From contig NZ_MKKY01000084.1 of assembly GCF_002091955.1 (NCBI RefSeq), positions 1 through 64,000 on the forward strand: a DNA stretch of 64,000 bases. Reading direction: 5' to 3'. A program made the position numbers and the translations under genes. How positions within the stretch are numbered: position 1 is the stretch's first letter; the number at the start of each line of letters is the position of its first letter. The DNA comes from Rhodococcus sp. 1168. Its GTDB lineage: Bacteria; Actinomycetota; Actinomycetes; Mycobacteriales; Mycobacteriaceae. Shown piece by piece: positions 1 to 10,206 of this stretch. Under the pieces are notes generated by a model that searched no databases, was not told the DNA's origin, and saw only the letters and a program-made list of their open reading frames with translations.

Positions 1-957
1 ATGGCGAGGGATCTGACACAGCTGGAGCTGCTACACGAGCTGGTTCCTGTTGCGGAAGACAACGTGAACCGCCACATGTCGATGGCGAAGGAGTGGCACC
101 CGCACGATTACGTGCCGTGGGACGAAGGCCGCAACTTCGCCGCACTCGGTGGGGTGGACTACGAACCGGAGCAGAGCAAACTCTCCGAGGTAGCGCGAGC
201 AGCGATGATCACCAACCTGCTCACCGAGGACAATCTGCCCTCCTACCACCGCGAGATCGCCGAAAACTTTTCACAGGACGGCGCCTGGGGCACCTGGGTG
301 GGACGGTGGACCGCCGAAGAGAACCGGCACGGCATCGTCATGCGCGACTACCTGGTGGTCACCCGCGGTGTCGATCCGGTCGCGCTCGAGCAGGCCCGGA
401 TGATTCACATGACCAACGGTTTCGCCTCGCCGGCGGGCGCAGAAACCGGACTGTTGCATTCGGTCTCGTACGTTACCTTCCAGGAACTCGCCACGCGTGT
501 CTCGCATCGCAACACCGGCAAGGTGTGCGACGACCCGATCGCCGACCGGATGCTTCAGCGCATCGCGGCGGATGAGAACCTGCACATGATGTTCTACCGC
601 AACGTCACCGCTGCCGCGCTCGACATCGCGCCGGATCAGACGTTGGAAGCGATCTCGCATATCGTGATGAACTTCCAGATGCCTGGTGCCGGGATGCCGA
701 ACTTCCGCCGCAACGGTGTGTTGATGGCCAAGCACGGCATCTACGATCTGCGTCAGCACCTCGAAGACGTGGTGTGGCCAGTGCTACGGAAGTGGCAGAT
801 CTTCGAACGCGAGGACTTCACCGGTGTCGGGGAATCCAAGCGTGAAGAACTGGCGGTGTTCCTCGAAGACCTCGAGCGTCAGGCCACCAAGTTCGAGGAA
901 ATGCGTGATCGTTCCCTCGCACGCGAAGCCGCCAAAGCAGAGGCACGCGCCTCCTGA
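1..957 (+). CDS. desA1: acyl-ACP desaturase (DesA1/DesA2 type)
   Basis: This is a soluble di-iron stearoyl-ACP-desaturase-family enzyme of 318 residues, which introduces a double bond into ACP-bound fatty acids, in this order probably for mycolate or membrane lipid synthesis. The two iron-binding signatures are visible: EENRHG near residue 106 and DENLHM near residue 191. The N-terminal part (LLHELVPV, NLPSYHREIA, WTAEENRHG) resembles mycobacterial DesA1 closely as I remember it. The ATG is the first base of the window, so the ribosome binding site cannot be seen and a slightly longer N-terminus cannot be excluded. A strong hairpin terminator follows directly. Next to dusB, as in mycobacteria. 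Confidence 0.93.
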   Translation: MARDLTQLELLHELVPVAEDNVNRHMSMAKEWHPHDYVPWDEGRNFAALGGVDYEPEQSKLSEVARAAMITNLLTEDNLPSYHREIAENFSQDGAWGTWVGRWTAEENRHGIVMRDYLVVTRGVDPVALEQARMIHMTNGFASPAGAETGLLHSVSYVTFQELATRVSHRNTGKVCDDPIADRMLQRIAADENLHMMFYRNVTAAALDIAPDQTLEAISHIVMNFQMPGAGMPNFRRNGVLMAKHGIYDLRQHLEDVVWPVLRKWQIFEREDFTGVGESKREELAVFLEDLERQATKFEEMRDRSLAREAAKAEARAS

Positions 958-963
958 ATTTAG

Positions 964-1010
964 ATGCCGTGTGCCCGGTACCGGTATCGGTGCCGGGCAC
1001 ACGGCATTTT
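964..1010 (+). terminator. Rho-independent terminator after the desaturase gene
   Basis: A 19-bp perfect inverted repeat (964-982 with 989-1007, arm beginning ATGCCGTGTGCCCGG) with a 6-nt loop is followed by TTTT. It starts 6 bases after the desaturase stop codon and precedes dusB. Confidence 0.9.
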
Positions 1011-1041
1011 AACCCGTCCACAGATTCAAGAGGCTTCTCCC

Positions 1042-2181
1042 ATGACATTGCAGATCGGCTCGCTCGAGCTGAACAGTCCCGTTGTTCTCGCTCCGATGGC
1101 AGGTGTGACCAATGTGGCGTTCCGCACATTGTGCCGAGAGCAGGAGATAGCGCGTGCCGGCAGTACGTCCGGCCTGTATGTCTGCGAGATGGTCACCGCT
1201 CGTGCGCTCGTCGAGCGCCAGCCCGCCACGATGCACATGACGACCTTCGGTCCGATCGAAACCCCGCGGTCATTGCAGCTCTACACCGTGGATCCGGACA
1301 CGACCTACGCCGCGGCGAAGATGATCGTCGATGACAACCTCGCCGACCACATCGACCTGAACTTCGGTTGCCCCGTTCCGAAGGTGACGCGAAAAGGCGG
1401 TGGCGCTGCGCTCCCCTACAAGCGCAAACTGTTCGGACGCATAGTGGCGGCCGCAGTGAAAGCGACAGAGGGGACGTCGATTCCGGTGACGGTCAAGTTC
1501 CGCGTCGGTATCGACGAAGAACATCACACACACCTCGACGCCGGCCGAATCGCAGCAGGCGAAGGGGCGGCAGCCGTTGCGCTGCACGCACGTACGGCCT
1601 CGCAGCGGTATTCGGGAACAGCCGACTGGAGTGAGATCGCTCGGTTGAAAGAGCACGTCACCGATGTCCCCATTCTCGGTAACGGCGACATCTTCTCGGC
1701 ATCGGACGCCGTTCGGATGATGGCCGAAACCGGTTGTGACGGAGTCGTCGTCGGTCGAGGATGTCTGGGACGTCCGTGGTTGTTCGCCGAACTCAGTGCA
1801 CGCTTCGCGGGGCGCGCAGAGCCTACGCCCCCGACACTCGGCGAGGTCACCGTCATCATCCGTCGCCATGCCGAACTTCTGGCTGCGCACCATGGCGAGA
1901 ACAAGGGTCTTCGTGAACTGCGCAAGCACGTGTCGTGGTATTTGCGTGGTTTTCCAGCCGGATCCGACCTACGCGTGGCGATGGCATTGGTGAAGACCTT
2001 GACCGAGTTGGACGATCTTCTCGGTCAACTCGATCCGACAGTGGCATTCCCGAAAGATGCCGAAGGCCCACGGGGCAGACAGGGTTCGCCTGGCGTTGTG
2101 TCACTGCCCGAGGGATGGCTCGACGACCCCGAGGACGATCGAGTGCCCGTGGGGGCGGATTTGATGAATTCCGGCGGCTGA
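1042..2181 (+). CDS. dusB: tRNA-dihydrouridine synthase DusB
   Basis: Flavin-dependent enzyme that reduces uridine to dihydrouridine in tRNA; 379 residues from the chosen ATG. The TIM-barrel N-terminus has the Dus signature LAPMAGVTN, the active-site segment LNFGCPVPKV with its catalytic Cys, and the FMN-phosphate region GNGDI...VGRGCLGRPW. The frame is open upstream to 964, but that would place the N-terminus inside the preceding terminator. The ATG at 1042 has AGAGG about 8 nt upstream and gives the normal family start (LELNSPVVLAPMAG). Probably transcribed from its own promoter, because a terminator lies between it and the desaturase. Confidence 0.95.
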   Translation: MTLQIGSLELNSPVVLAPMAGVTNVAFRTLCREQEIARAGSTSGLYVCEMVTARALVERQPATMHMTTFGPIETPRSLQLYTVDPDTTYAAAKMIVDDNLADHIDLNFGCPVPKVTRKGGGAALPYKRKLFGRIVAAAVKATEGTSIPVTVKFRVGIDEEHHTHLDAGRIAAGEGAAAVALHARTASQRYSGTADWSEIARLKEHVTDVPILGNGDIFSASDAVRMMAETGCDGVVVGRGCLGRPWLFAELSARFAGRAEPTPPTLGEVTVIIRRHAELLAAHHGENKGLRELRKHVSWYLRGFPAGSDLRVAMALVKTLTELDDLLGQLDPTVAFPKDAEGPRGRQGSPGVVSLPEGWLDDPEDDRVPVGADLMNSGG

Positions 2182-2298
2182 CCGAGGTCACGGCCGCGAG
2201 GATCGGCCGGAGTGGACCCCACAGGTTTCCTCAGTATCATTGCGAGGATCGCCTGACTCGGCGGCAAGAGCGATACCCGGAAGGCCAGGTTCACATTC

Positions 2299-4272
2299 GT
2301 GGGTGACGATCGAGACTCGGGCCCACCTGCGCCCGAAGGACGAGCTCCCTGGGAGCGTCCGATCTCCCGAATCTCACACGAGCCTCGGTCACCGAGTAGC
2401 GTGCCGGTGGCGTCGAATCCGCCGTCATCCTCCCCGTCTGTATCCGACCGCCGAGTGCCCGAGCCAACCGTCGAGTCCGCGGACAGCGAAACGCCCAGCA
2501 GTAAATTCAACCGGCTAGGCAAGCGTTCCTCTCGGAAGTCCGACTCGGTATCGGTAGCCGATCTCGTGGACAAGATGGCCGACGACGATCCACCCGCCGA
2601 GACGCCGCCTGTTCGAGCGTGGCCCAGCCGACCCGACCTCGATGAACCCACTGAAAAGATCGATCCGATTACGGACTCGACCCCGCCACCGGTGAGCCCA
2701 CCCCCGGTCGTTGCGTTGCCCGAGGCCGTCGGCGTCCCTGCCGATGATCGGCCGGTCCTGACCCGTTTGGCCATGAGCAAAGTGCGTCGGCAAAAGCGAC
2801 TTCGCAACATCGGCCGCGGATTCGTCTCCCTCGTCGCAATTCTCGCGCTCACCCTCACCGGAATGGTCTGGGGGTACCTTCGGAGCACCGACAAAGGGTT
2901 CGCACAGGTCGCCGCCCTGGACATGGATTCGACGGACGTCGTGGACGCTGCCGGTCAATATGGTGACGAGACTTATCTGATCGTCGGAACAGACACTCGT
3001 ACCGGTGCCAGCGGCGAGGTCGGCGCAGGCACGGTTGCCGATGCAGAGGGCGCCCGCTCGGATACCGTCATGCTGGTCAACATTCCTGCTGATCGAAGCC
3101 GTGTCGTCGCAGTCTCGTTCCCACGCGACCTCGATGTTGTTCGCCCTGAATGCGAGGGCTTCGACAATTCCAACAACACGTACACCGGCGAGATGTACCC
3201 GTCAGCGGACGGCGACAAGCTCAACGCGACCTATGCGCTCGGCGGGCCCAAGTGCCTCGTCAAGACGATCCAGAAGATCTCCGGCTTGAAGATCAGCCAC
3301 TTCGTCGGTATGGACTTCGCCGGATTCGAATCGATGGTGGACGAAGTGGGTGGCGTCGAAGTCTGCACGCCGCAACCCCTGATCGACTATGAACTCGGCA
3401 CTGTGCTGCAAACAGCTGGGGAGCAACGTATCGACGGCCGCACGGCGTTGAACTACGTACGCGCACGCAATGTGGAAAGCGAGGGCAACGGCGACTACGG
3501 GCGTATCAAGCGTCAACAACGGTTCCTGTCCTCCCTACTGCGCTCTGCGCTCTCGAACAAGGTCCTGCTCGACCCAGGAAAGCTCAACGGGTTCGTCAGC
3601 GCCTTCACCAGCGACACCTTCGTCGAGAACGTGAAGACCAAAGACCTCGTTACTCTCGGCCGTTCCCTGCAGAACGTCGACGCAGGAGCCGTCACCTTCC
3701 TGACGATCCCCACTTCGGGTACCAACGGCTGGGGCAACGAGATCCCGATCGACGACGCCATTGCGGTGATCTTCAGTGCCATCATCAACGATGATCCGTT
3801 GCCCGGCGAAGAACGTAAAGACCCGCCGCCCAGCGCGGAGCCGTCGGATCAACCGACAGCGCCGCTGCTGGCAGTCGATCCGACAACCGTCTCGATCCAG
3901 GTCTCCAATGCTTCCGAGAAGGTAGGGATGGCGGCCACTGCGTCCAGCGAACTGTCCACCTACGGTTTCCAGATTCTCGAAGTCGGTAACTTCGTCGGAA
4001 CAGCCAAGCAGACCGTCGTCCGCTACTCGGAGGGCCAGGAATCCGAGGCTGCAACGGTGGCGTCGGCAATGCCCGGTGCAGTCATCGAGCAAGCGCAGGG
4101 GCTCGACAGCATCGTCGAGGTCGTGCTCGGCTCGGACTATCCCGGGTACACCACTGCACCGACGGCGTTCGGTGAGCCGATCGAAGCCACGCAAGTTCAG
4201 GGTTCGACCGAAGCCGCGCCGTTGCCCGAGGATTTGTCGTTCACAAACGCCGCCGACGATACCTGCGCCTGA
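2299..4272 (+). CDS. LytR-CpsA-Psr (LCP) family cell-wall ligase with LytR_C domain
   Basis: Membrane-anchored LCP phosphotransferase of 657 residues, a family that attaches polymers such as arabinogalactan to peptidoglycan. A long, disordered, Pro/Ser-rich cytoplasmic N-terminus (about residues 1-160) is followed by one membrane segment (about 172-192), an extracellular LCP domain (about 225-420, with [23 protein letters not shown] and NYVRAR) and a C-terminal LytR_C-like domain (about 530-620). The start is GTG at 2299. An internal start is possible, since the long acidic/proline tail is poorly constrained. It lies between dusB and phoU as in the mycobacterial gene order. Confidence 0.88.
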   Translation: MGDDRDSGPPAPEGRAPWERPISRISHEPRSPSSVPVASNPPSSSPSVSDRRVPEPTVESADSETPSSKFNRLGKRSSRKSDSVSVADLVDKMADDDPPAETPPVRAWPSRPDLDEPTEKIDPITDSTPPPVSPPPVVALPEAVGVPADDRPVLTRLAMSKVRRQKRLRNIGRGFVSLVAILALTLTGMVWGYLRSTDKGFAQVAALDMDSTDVVDAAGQYGDETYLIVGTDTRTGASGEVGAGTVADAEGARSDTVMLVNIPADRSRVVAVSFPRDLDVVRPECEGFDNSNNTYTGEMYPSADGDKLNATYALGGPKCLVKTIQKISGLKISHFVGMDFAGFESMVDEVGGVEVCTPQPLIDYELGTVLQTAGEQRIDGRTALNYVRARNVESEGNGDYGRIKRQQRFLSSLLRSALSNKVLLDPGKLNGFVSAFTSDTFVENVKTKDLVTLGRSLQNVDAGAVTFLTIPTSGTNGWGNEIPIDDAIAVIFSAIINDDPLPGEERKDPPPSAEPSDQPTAPLLAVDPTTVSIQVSNASEKVGMAATASSELSTYGFQILEVGNFVGTAKQTVVRYSEGQESEAATVASAMPGAVIEQAQGLDSIVEVVLGSDYPGYTTAPTAFGEPIEATQVQGSTEAAPLPEDLSFTNAADDTCA

Positions 4273-4329
4273 GCAAGCCATTCACGCTCCGTTCACCCTC
4301 TCGACGGTGACCATATGGGTGCGACCAAC

Positions 4330-4342
4330 TAAACTCGCTGGT
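4330..4342 (+). promoter_or_regulatory. leaderless-type -10 element of phoU
   Basis: TAAACT at 4330-4335 is followed by 7 nt and then the phoU ATG. There is no Shine-Dalgarno sequence in front of this ATG, so the mRNA probably starts at or one base before the start codon. Confidence 0.6.
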
Positions 4343-5017
4343 ATGCGCGTCGCCTACACAGAACAGATGAACGACCTTGCCGATATCCTCGGACAGATGG
4401 CCACACTGGCCGGCTCTGCGATGGAGAAGGCAACTCAGTCACTACTACAAGCAGATTTGCTCCTCGCCGAGCAGGTCATCTCCGATCACGACAAGATATC
4501 CGAACTGAGTACCGTCGCCGAAGAGAGGGCATTCACCCTCCTCGCGCTCCAAGCTCCGGTCGCCGGAGATCTCCGCTCGGTCGTATCAGGGATCCAGATC
4601 GTCGCCGACATCGAGCGGATGGGGGCCCTCGCCCTGCACGTCGCGAAGATCACCCGGCGTCGTCACCCCAACAACGCTCTCCCCGAGGAGGTCAACGGAT
4701 ACTTCGCCGAAATGGGTCGAATTGCCGTTCAACTCGGAGCATCTGCACGCGAGGTCCTCGAAACTCGTGATCCGGAGCGCGCCGCCAAGCTCCACGAGGA
4801 GGACGAGGCGATGGATGACCTCCATCGTCACCTGTTCACGGTGCTGATGGATCGCGAATGGAGTCACGGTGTCGCCGCAGCTGTAGACGTCACCCTTCTC
4901 GGTAGGTTCTACGAGCGCTTTGCCGACCACGCAGTCGAGGTCGGACGTCGAGTCATCTTCCTCGCCACCGGTGAAATGCCGACCGAGCTGAGCAACACAC
5001 ACCTGCCCAGCTCCTGA
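4343..5017 (+). CDS. phoU: phosphate transport system regulator PhoU (PhoY)
   Basis: Cytosolic helical-bundle protein of 224 residues with two PhoU repeats (about 8-95 and 110-200). It links the Pst transporter to two-component phosphate signalling and limits Pi uptake. The start [12 protein letters not shown] is chosen because the -10 element TAAACT lies 7 nt upstream and the length is typical; an open frame back to 4076 overlaps the LCP gene and is spurious. It converges with pstB across a duplicated terminator. Confidence 0.95.
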   Translation: MRVAYTEQMNDLADILGQMATLAGSAMEKATQSLLQADLLLAEQVISDHDKISELSTVAEERAFTLLALQAPVAGDLRSVVSGIQIVADIERMGALALHVAKITRRRHPNNALPEEVNGYFAEMGRIAVQLGASAREVLETRDPERAAKLHEEDEAMDDLHRHLFTVLMDREWSHGVAAAVDVTLLGRFYERFADHAVEVGRRVIFLATGEMPTELSNTHLPSS

Positions 5018-5032
5018 TCGGTCCAAGTCTCC

Positions 5033-5142
5033 TGGACGTGCACAAGAAAAACCCCCGAACGCTCAGCGTTCGGGGGTTCTTTTCATCTGGACGTGCACAA
5101 GAAAAACCCCCGAACGCTCAGCGTTCGGGGGTTCTCTTCATC
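5033..5142. terminator. tandemly duplicated bidirectional terminator between phoU and pstB
   Basis: Two head-to-tail copies of a 55-bp unit (5033-5087 and 5088-5142). Each contains the hairpin AACCCCCGAACGCT / AGCGTTCGGGGGTT with an A-run upstream and a T-run downstream, so it can work on both strands. The copies differ at one base (TCTTTTC versus TCTCTTC). It separates the convergent phoU and pst operons. Confidence 0.92.
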
Positions 5143-5149
5143 TGTTTCC

Positions 5150-5926
5150 CTAGCCGAAGCGACCGGAGATGTAGTCCTCGGTGGCTTTCTGGGTCGGATT
5201 GGAGAAAATCTTCTCGGTGTCGTCGATCTCGACGAGCTTGCCGGGCTTGCCGGTAGCTTCGAGATTGAAGAAGCCGGTCTGATCGCTCACGCGTGCGGCC
5301 TGCTGCATGTTGTGCGTGACGATGACGATCGTGAAGTCCTTTTTCAGCTCGCTGATGAGGTCTTCGATGGCAAGCGTGGAGATCGGGTCCAGCGCCGAGC
5401 ACGGCTCGTCCATGAGGAGGACGTCGGGCTGCACTGCGATGGCACGGGCAATGCACAGGCGCTGTTGCTGTCCGCCGGAGAGCCCGCCACCGGGCTTGTC
5501 GAGGCGATCTTTGACCTCGTTCCACAGGTTCGCACCTTTGAGGGAGCGCTCGGCGACCTCGTCGAGCTCCTTCTTACTTTGTCCACCCTGTAGCTTCAGA
5601 CCTGCGACGACGTTGTCCCGAATCGACATAGTCGGAAAAGGGTTCGGGCGCTGGAAGACCATGCCGATGGTGCGACGCACACCGACCGGATCGACGTTGG
5701 ACCCGTAGATGTCCTCACCGTCAAGGAGCACAGATCCTTCGACGCGCGCACCCGGTATCACCTCATGCATACGGTTGAGCGATCGTAGAACTGTGGACTT
5801 GCCGCAGCCGGAGGGCCCGATGAAGGCTGTCACTCCACGCGGGGGAACTGCGAGGGTGACCCCTGCGACGGCCTGAAACTTGCCGTAGAAGATATTGACG
5901 TCTTTCAGGTCGAGACGTTTTGCCAT
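5150..5926 (-). CDS. pstB: phosphate ABC transporter ATP-binding protein PstB
   Basis: ATPase of the high-affinity phosphate importer, 258 residues. It has Walker [10 protein letters not shown] (about residues 36-44), Q-loop [10 protein letters not shown], signature LSGGQQQR, Walker B LLMDEP and the switch His of VTHNM. The start [10 protein letters not shown] has GGAGCC just upstream and follows the pstA stop by 50 bp; the longer open frame overlaps pstA. Last gene of pstSCAB. Confidence 0.97.
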   Translation of the reverse strand: MAKRLDLKDVNIFYGKFQAVAGVTLAVPPRGVTAFIGPSGCGKSTVLRSLNRMHEVIPGARVEGSVLLDGEDIYGSNVDPVGVRRTIGMVFQRPNPFPTMSIRDNVVAGLKLQGGQSKKELDEVAERSLKGANLWNEVKDRLDKPGGGLSGGQQQRLCIARAIAVQPDVLLMDEPCSALDPISTLAIEDLISELKKDFTIVIVTHNMQQAARVSDQTGFFNLEATGKPGKLVEIDDTEKIFSNPTQKATEDYISGRFG

Positions 5927-5976
5927 GATTGGCTCCTGGGTTTCGCGAGCGGGGAGATTCGTGTGTAGCGCAGTGG

Positions 5977-6885
5977 TCAGAAGCTCTTGGGAGAGAAGAA
6001 CTTGGAGACCAACTTCGCGCCGATGTTGAGCAAAGCGATGATCAGGATCAGCGTCAGTGCTGCTCCCCACATCCGCTCGCTGGTGAGTACGCCGGTTCCT
6101 GCTTTCTGCAGGTCGACCATCATGAGCGGCAAGGACGTCTGCGGCCCTTCGAACAAGTTGAAGTTGATCGCGGTGGCGGAGCCGACCAGAATCAGCACCG
6201 GCGCAGTCTCACCCATGACACGGGCCAGTGCGAGCATGATGCCGGTGACGATGCCGGAAAGTGCCGTTGGCACGACGATCTTCGCGATGGTCTTCCATTT
6301 CGGCACACCGAGTGCATACGACGCCTCGCGCAGATCCTGCGGAACGATACGCAGCATCTCCTCGGACGACCGCACGATCACCGGGATCATCAACAGGACC
6401 AAGGCAAGCGCGACGGCGATGCCGGACCGGTCGAAACCGAACGTGGCGATCCACAGCGTGTAGATGAACAGCGCGGCGACGATGGACGGGACACCGGTCA
6501 GAATGTCGACCATGAAGGTCGTCACTTTCGCGAGGCGCGTTCCGACACCGTATTCGACGAGATAGATGGCGACGAAGACACCGATCGGAATCGAAATCAA
6601 CGCGCAGAACAATCCCTGTATGAGTGTGCCGACTATGGCGTGATAAGCGCCACCGCCAGCTATGAACTGAGTGAGGCCTGCTTGCGAATTCGTCCACCAC
6701 TCGAGGTTGTCTACTGCTCCGATGCCGCGAGAGATCACCGTGTACAGCACCCAGATGAGTGGAACCAGCGCGACCAACACGGACAGACTGACCAGTACTG
6801 TCGCGAATCCGTTGGTGAACTTGCGCCGAGGACTGACACCCTTGAAGGTCTGTTCCTTGACCGGGCGGTCCAGCGTTGCGGTCAT
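5977..6885 (-). CDS. pstA: phosphate ABC transporter permease PstA
   Basis: Inner-membrane permease subunit, 302 residues, with about six hydrophobic segments and the BPD_transp_1 coupling loop ([14 protein letters not shown]). It forms the phosphate channel with PstC. It starts 5 bp after the pstC stop, which indicates translational coupling. Confidence 0.96.
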   Translation of the reverse strand: MTATLDRPVKEQTFKGVSPRRKFTNGFATVLVSLSVLVALVPLIWVLYTVISRGIGAVDNLEWWTNSQAGLTQFIAGGGAYHAIVGTLIQGLFCALISIPIGVFVAIYLVEYGVGTRLAKVTTFMVDILTGVPSIVAALFIYTLWIATFGFDRSGIAVALALVLLMIPVIVRSSEEMLRIVPQDLREASYALGVPKWKTIAKIVVPTALSGIVTGIMLALARVMGETAPVLILVGSATAINFNLFEGPQTSLPLMMVDLQKAGTGVLTSERMWGAALTLILIIALLNIGAKLVSKFFSPKSF

Positions 6886-6890
6886 GGCTC

Positions 6891-7934
6891 CTAGGCCTTC
6901 TTTCCGGCGATGGCGGCACGAGCACCCGCGTTGACGACAAAGGTGAGAACGAAGAGAACGAGCCCGGCCGCGATATAGGCACCCGCCTGCAGCTGGTTGT
7001 TGAACTCACCTGCCGCGAGCGCGATCTTCGTTGCAAAGGTGTTTCCGCCGTCGAAAAGTGTCCATCCGAAAGTAGATTGCGTGCTGCGGATGATGATGTA
7101 CAGCGCGATGGTCTCGCCGAGAGCGCGTCCGAGCCCGAGCATCGAGCCACTGACGAATCCAGATTTTCCGAATGGGATGACGGTAGTCCGGACGACTTCC
7201 CACCGAGTTGCGCCGAGCGCGAGGGCTGCCTCGATCTGCCCTTTCGGCGTCTGGACGAACACTTCACGCGTCACTGCGGCGATGATCGGAAGGACCATGA
7301 CGGCGAGCACGATGCCGCCGGTAAATATAGTTCCTCCACCGGCGATCGATACCGAACCGGTCGCGAAGAGCGGGAACCAGGCGAGATTGGTGTTGAGCCA
7401 TTCCGCGAACGGGCTGATGGCCGGTGCCAGGACGTAGAGGCCCCAGAGTCCGAAGACGATCGACGGCACAGCAGCGAGCAGATCGATGATGTAGGCCAAG
7501 GGTCCCGAGACCTTCTTGGGCGCGTAGTTGGTGAGATAGACCGCAATTCCGAGCGCGACCGGCATCGCCAGAACCAGAGCGAAAATCGACACGGTCACGG
7601 TTACCAAGAACAGGTCCCGGATTCCGAACAACATTGCCGAAGTGTCCGAGGTGTTCCAGCTGCCGTTGTACGTCAGAAAGTTGACCGTGTTGTTCTGTAG
7701 CGCCGGGATCGCCCGCCACAGCAAGAACAATGCGATGGCAGCGATGAGCACGATGATGAAGACACCAGACCCCTTGGCGAGGGTGGCGAAGATTCGGTCA
7801 CCTGGGCGAGTGACGGTACCGCCCTTGGCCTTCTTGTCCGGCAATTTTTTGGACTCTTCCGTGTTCCGCGGCGCGTCGGTCGCGGTGGATTCATCCGCGG
7901 ACGTATCGCCGGTGATCGAGTGGGTGTCGCTCAT
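6891..7934 (-). CDS. pstC: phosphate ABC transporter permease PstC
   Basis: Membrane subunit of the phosphate importer, about 347 residues. A polar, probably disordered N-terminus (about 45 residues) precedes six membrane segments. The EAA-like loop is [17 protein letters not shown] at 7934 (MSDTHSITG) is preferred; an in-frame GTG three codons earlier (7943) is the alternative. It lies 96 bp downstream of pstS. Confidence 0.95.
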   Translation of the reverse strand: MSDTHSITGDTSADESTATDAPRNTEESKKLPDKKAKGGTVTRPGDRIFATLAKGSGVFIIVLIAAIALFLLWRAIPALQNNTVNFLTYNGSWNTSDTSAMLFGIRDLFLVTVTVSIFALVLAMPVALGIAVYLTNYAPKKVSGPLAYIIDLLAAVPSIVFGLWGLYVLAPAISPFAEWLNTNLAWFPLFATGSVSIAGGGTIFTGGIVLAVMVLPIIAAVTREVFVQTPKGQIEAALALGATRWEVVRTTVIPFGKSGFVSGSMLGLGRALGETIALYIIIRSTQSTFGWTLFDGGNTFATKIALAAGEFNNQLQAGAYIAAGLVLFVLTFVVNAGARAAIAGKKA

Positions 7935-8030
7935 ACCGTTCACGTCTCTCGTGTGGTGGTCGAGGACGAGACCTGCTCGATGCCTCGGTTGTCATTGCAC
8001 AGCATCGACACAGGCTCTCGTCTCATTGAA

Positions 8031-9128
8031 TCAGGCGATCGCGTTGATCGCAGTGACCAAACGCTCCTTGAAAGACTCGGGCAGCGGAACGTAGCCTGCT
8101 TCCTCGAGACCCTGCTGGCCTTCGTTTGCGGCACTGAGCAGGAAGGACTTCACAGCCGCGCTGGTGTCGGCGTCGTAACCCTTCGAGCAGACAACTTCGT
8201 AGGTTGCAAGAACCAGCGGGTAGGAATTCTCGATGTCGCTGGCGTAGAGGGCGTCGATATCGATGACGAGGTCGTTGCCCTCGCCGGAGAACGCGGCAGT
8301 ATCGATGGCCGCGCCCGCGGTCTCACTGCTCAGCTCGACCGGCCCATTGCCGAAGTCGACATCGGCGGTGCCGAGACTTTCCTGGTCTGCGAAGCCCTTC
8401 TCGACGTAGGTGATCGAGCCAGGAGTCGCAGCGACTGCCTGTGCGACCCCGGAGGAGCCGTTCGCGCCTTCGCCGACGCCGCCGGCCCAATCGGAGCTGT
8501 GGTCGAGTGTCCACGCCTCGGGCGCGGACGCTGCGAGGAAGCGCTGAAAGTTGTCGCTGGTGCCCGAGGAGTCGGAGCGGTAGATCGGCGTGATGGGGGT
8601 TGCCGGCAGCGAGACGCCCTCGTTGACAGCGGCAACTGCCGGGTCGTTCCAGCTGGTGATCTGGCCGGTGAACATGCGGGCCGCGAGGTCGGGAGTAACG
8701 ACGAGGTTGTCGACACCGTCGAGGTTGTAGGCGATAGCAACCGGGCCGAATACGAGCGGAAGGTTCCAGGCGGGGTTAGCCTGGCACCGCTCGGCAGCCG
8801 CGGCGGCCTGCTCTGCCTTGATGGCCGAGTCCGAGCCTGCGAAGTCCACGAGGCCGGCGACGAACTGGGTGCGGCCGTTGCCCGAACCACTCGTCGTGTA
8901 CTCGACAGCCTTACCGGAGCACACGCCCGCGTAAACCGAAGTGAAGTTGGACATCGCGTTCTGTTGAGCAGAGCTTCCTTCGCCCGTCAGCGGGGATTTG
9001 CCCTCACATGAGGCGGCCGTATCCGTCCCGGATGCCGATTCCACGTTCGAGTCGCTGCCGCACGCTGTCAGCAGCATGGCACTGATCGCCACTGCGCTGA
9101 TCAAAGCAGCATTGCGCTTGAGGTTCAC
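8031..9128 (-). CDS. pstS: phosphate-binding lipoprotein PstS
   Basis: Periplasmic phosphate receptor of the Pst importer, 365 residues, tethered as a lipoprotein. It has the signal peptide MNLKRNAALISAVAIS with lipobox LLTAC, then the phosphate-binding fold (GEGSSAQQNAM, SGSGNGRTQFV, RSDSSGTSDNFQ). The start is GTG at 9128 with GAGGAAAC directly upstream. First gene of pstSCAB. A PHO-box-like repeat lies about 100 bp upstream, so induction on phosphate starvation is expected. Confidence 0.97.
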   Translation of the reverse strand: MNLKRNAALISAVAISAMLLTACGSDSNVESASGTDTAASCEGKSPLTGEGSSAQQNAMSNFTSVYAGVCSGKAVEYTTSGSGNGRTQFVAGLVDFAGSDSAIKAEQAAAAAERCQANPAWNLPLVFGPVAIAYNLDGVDNLVVTPDLAARMFTGQITSWNDPAVAAVNEGVSLPATPITPIYRSDSSGTSDNFQRFLAASAPEAWTLDHSSDWAGGVGEGANGSSGVAQAVAATPGSITYVEKGFADQESLGTADVDFGNGPVELSSETAGAAIDTAAFSGEGNDLVIDIDALYASDIENSYPLVLATYEVVCSKGYDADTSAAVKSFLLSAANEGQQGLEEAGYVPLPESFKERLVTAINAIA

Positions 9129-9229
9129 CGTTTCCTCCGAGGATTCTTGTTGCCGTTGTCGCTTAAAAGGGCAGCGTCTGCGCTACCCACCAGCAAAACG
9201 TAAAGGGAGCCGGTTGACAGCTACCCCCG

Positions 9230-9251
9230 AAACAGTGAACGGAGAATGAAC
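9230..9251 (-). promoter_or_regulatory. PHO-box-like direct repeat upstream of pstS
   Basis: On the minus strand two adjacent 11-mers, GTTCATTCTCC and GTTCACTGTTT, form a head-to-tail repeat. This matches the known 11-bp GTTCA-type PHO boxes bound by PhoP in actinobacteria. It lies just downstream of the mshD stop codon in coordinate terms and upstream of pstS in transcription sense. Confidence 0.6.
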
Positions 9252-9270
9252 AGAGCGGGCATTTGTCCGT

Positions 9271-10206
9271 TTATGGGCGTGTATACGCCGTGTCGACGTG
9301 GAAACGCGAAAAACCGAGACGTTCGTAGGTGTGCACCGCAGCTGTATTGTCCGCCTCGACGTAGAGCAGCACTTCGGCAAGCTGTCGGTCGCGCAGGTAG
9401 TGCAGGCCTGCGAGGGTCAGAACCCGACCGAGACCACGCCCCTGCGACGCCGGGTCGATACCGACGACGTAGACCTCGCCGATCTCGTCTTCGCCTGCCT
9501 CGGCGGCGTGCACTTTCGTCCAGTGAAAGCCGAGCAGATGATCGGTACCTTCTTCGAAAGCGAGGAACACCCCGACCGGGTCGAACCATTCTTCGTCGCG
9601 GCGTTCGGCAATGTCCTTCGCGGTCCAGCCGCCTTGTTCGGGATGCCAGGCAAACGCTGCACTGTTGACGCGAAGAAGTTCCGTATCGTCGCGAGCCCCT
9701 TCGTACGTGCGCAGTGTAATACTTTCCGGCACAATCACTTCCGGCAGTTCCGGCGCTCTCAGCGAGCGACGCATTTGCAGCAGTTCACGAGCCACCGTCA
9801 GACCGAGCCGGGCGGCGACTGCCTGTGCCGGTTCGAGGTTTCCGTGGGCCCAGACTCGGGCTCCGTCACCGCCCTCGGACAGTGCACGGTCGACGAGGCT
9901 TCGCCCTGCGCCTCGGCCGCGGAACTCCGGATCCACGACGACTTCAGCCATCGGCGGAGCCTCGTCCGAACCAGCTGCGATGCCCGCGTAGCCGACGATA
10001 CGAGTGCCCTCGGAAACAACCAGGTGCTGCACCGACTTGTCCGCCGAGATGGCCTTGTCCGCCGAGATGGCTTTGACAGCCTGTTCCGACAGGGGAGCGG
10101 TGCCGTCGGTGACGGCGGCACGTGACACCACCGCCTTGACTGCCTCGGACACCTCCGAGGTCATCGCGGCGGAGTGGAATCGGAAGATTTCGAACGAGGA
10201 GTTCAT
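9271..10206 (-). CDS. mshD: mycothiol synthase MshD
   Basis: Acetyl-CoA:Cys-GlcN-Ins acetyltransferase, the last step of mycothiol synthesis, 311 residues. Two tandem GNAT domains are visible: the N-terminal one with the acetyl-CoA loop RGRGAGRSL (about residue 95) and the C-terminal one with QGRGLGRVL (about residue 260), ending YERLGFSRFHVDTAYTRP. The N-terminal part contains an exact in-frame duplication of AISADK (18 bp at 10036-10053 and 10054-10071). It abuts glnR, whose stop is at 10207, so the two are probably cotranscribed. Confidence 0.95.
   Translation of the reverse strand: MNSSFEIFRFHSAAMTSEVSEAVKAVVSRAAVTDGTAPLSEQAVKAISADKAISADKSVQHLVVSEGTRIVGYAGIAAGSDEAPPMAEVVVDPEFRGRGAGRSLVDRALSEGGDGARVWAHGNLEPAQAVAARLGLTVARELLQMRRSLRAPELPEVIVPESITLRTYEGARDDTELLRVNSAAFAWHPEQGGWTAKDIAERRDEEWFDPVGVFLAFEEGTDHLLGFHWTKVHAAEAGEDEIGEVYVVGIDPASQGRGLGRVLTLAGLHYLRDRQLAEVLLYVEADNTAAVHTYERLGFSRFHVDTAYTRP

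Noticed and set aside
5929-6894. 321-codon plus-strand frame
   Set aside because: Antisense shadow of pstA; composition is rich in Arg, Asp and His as expected of a shadow.
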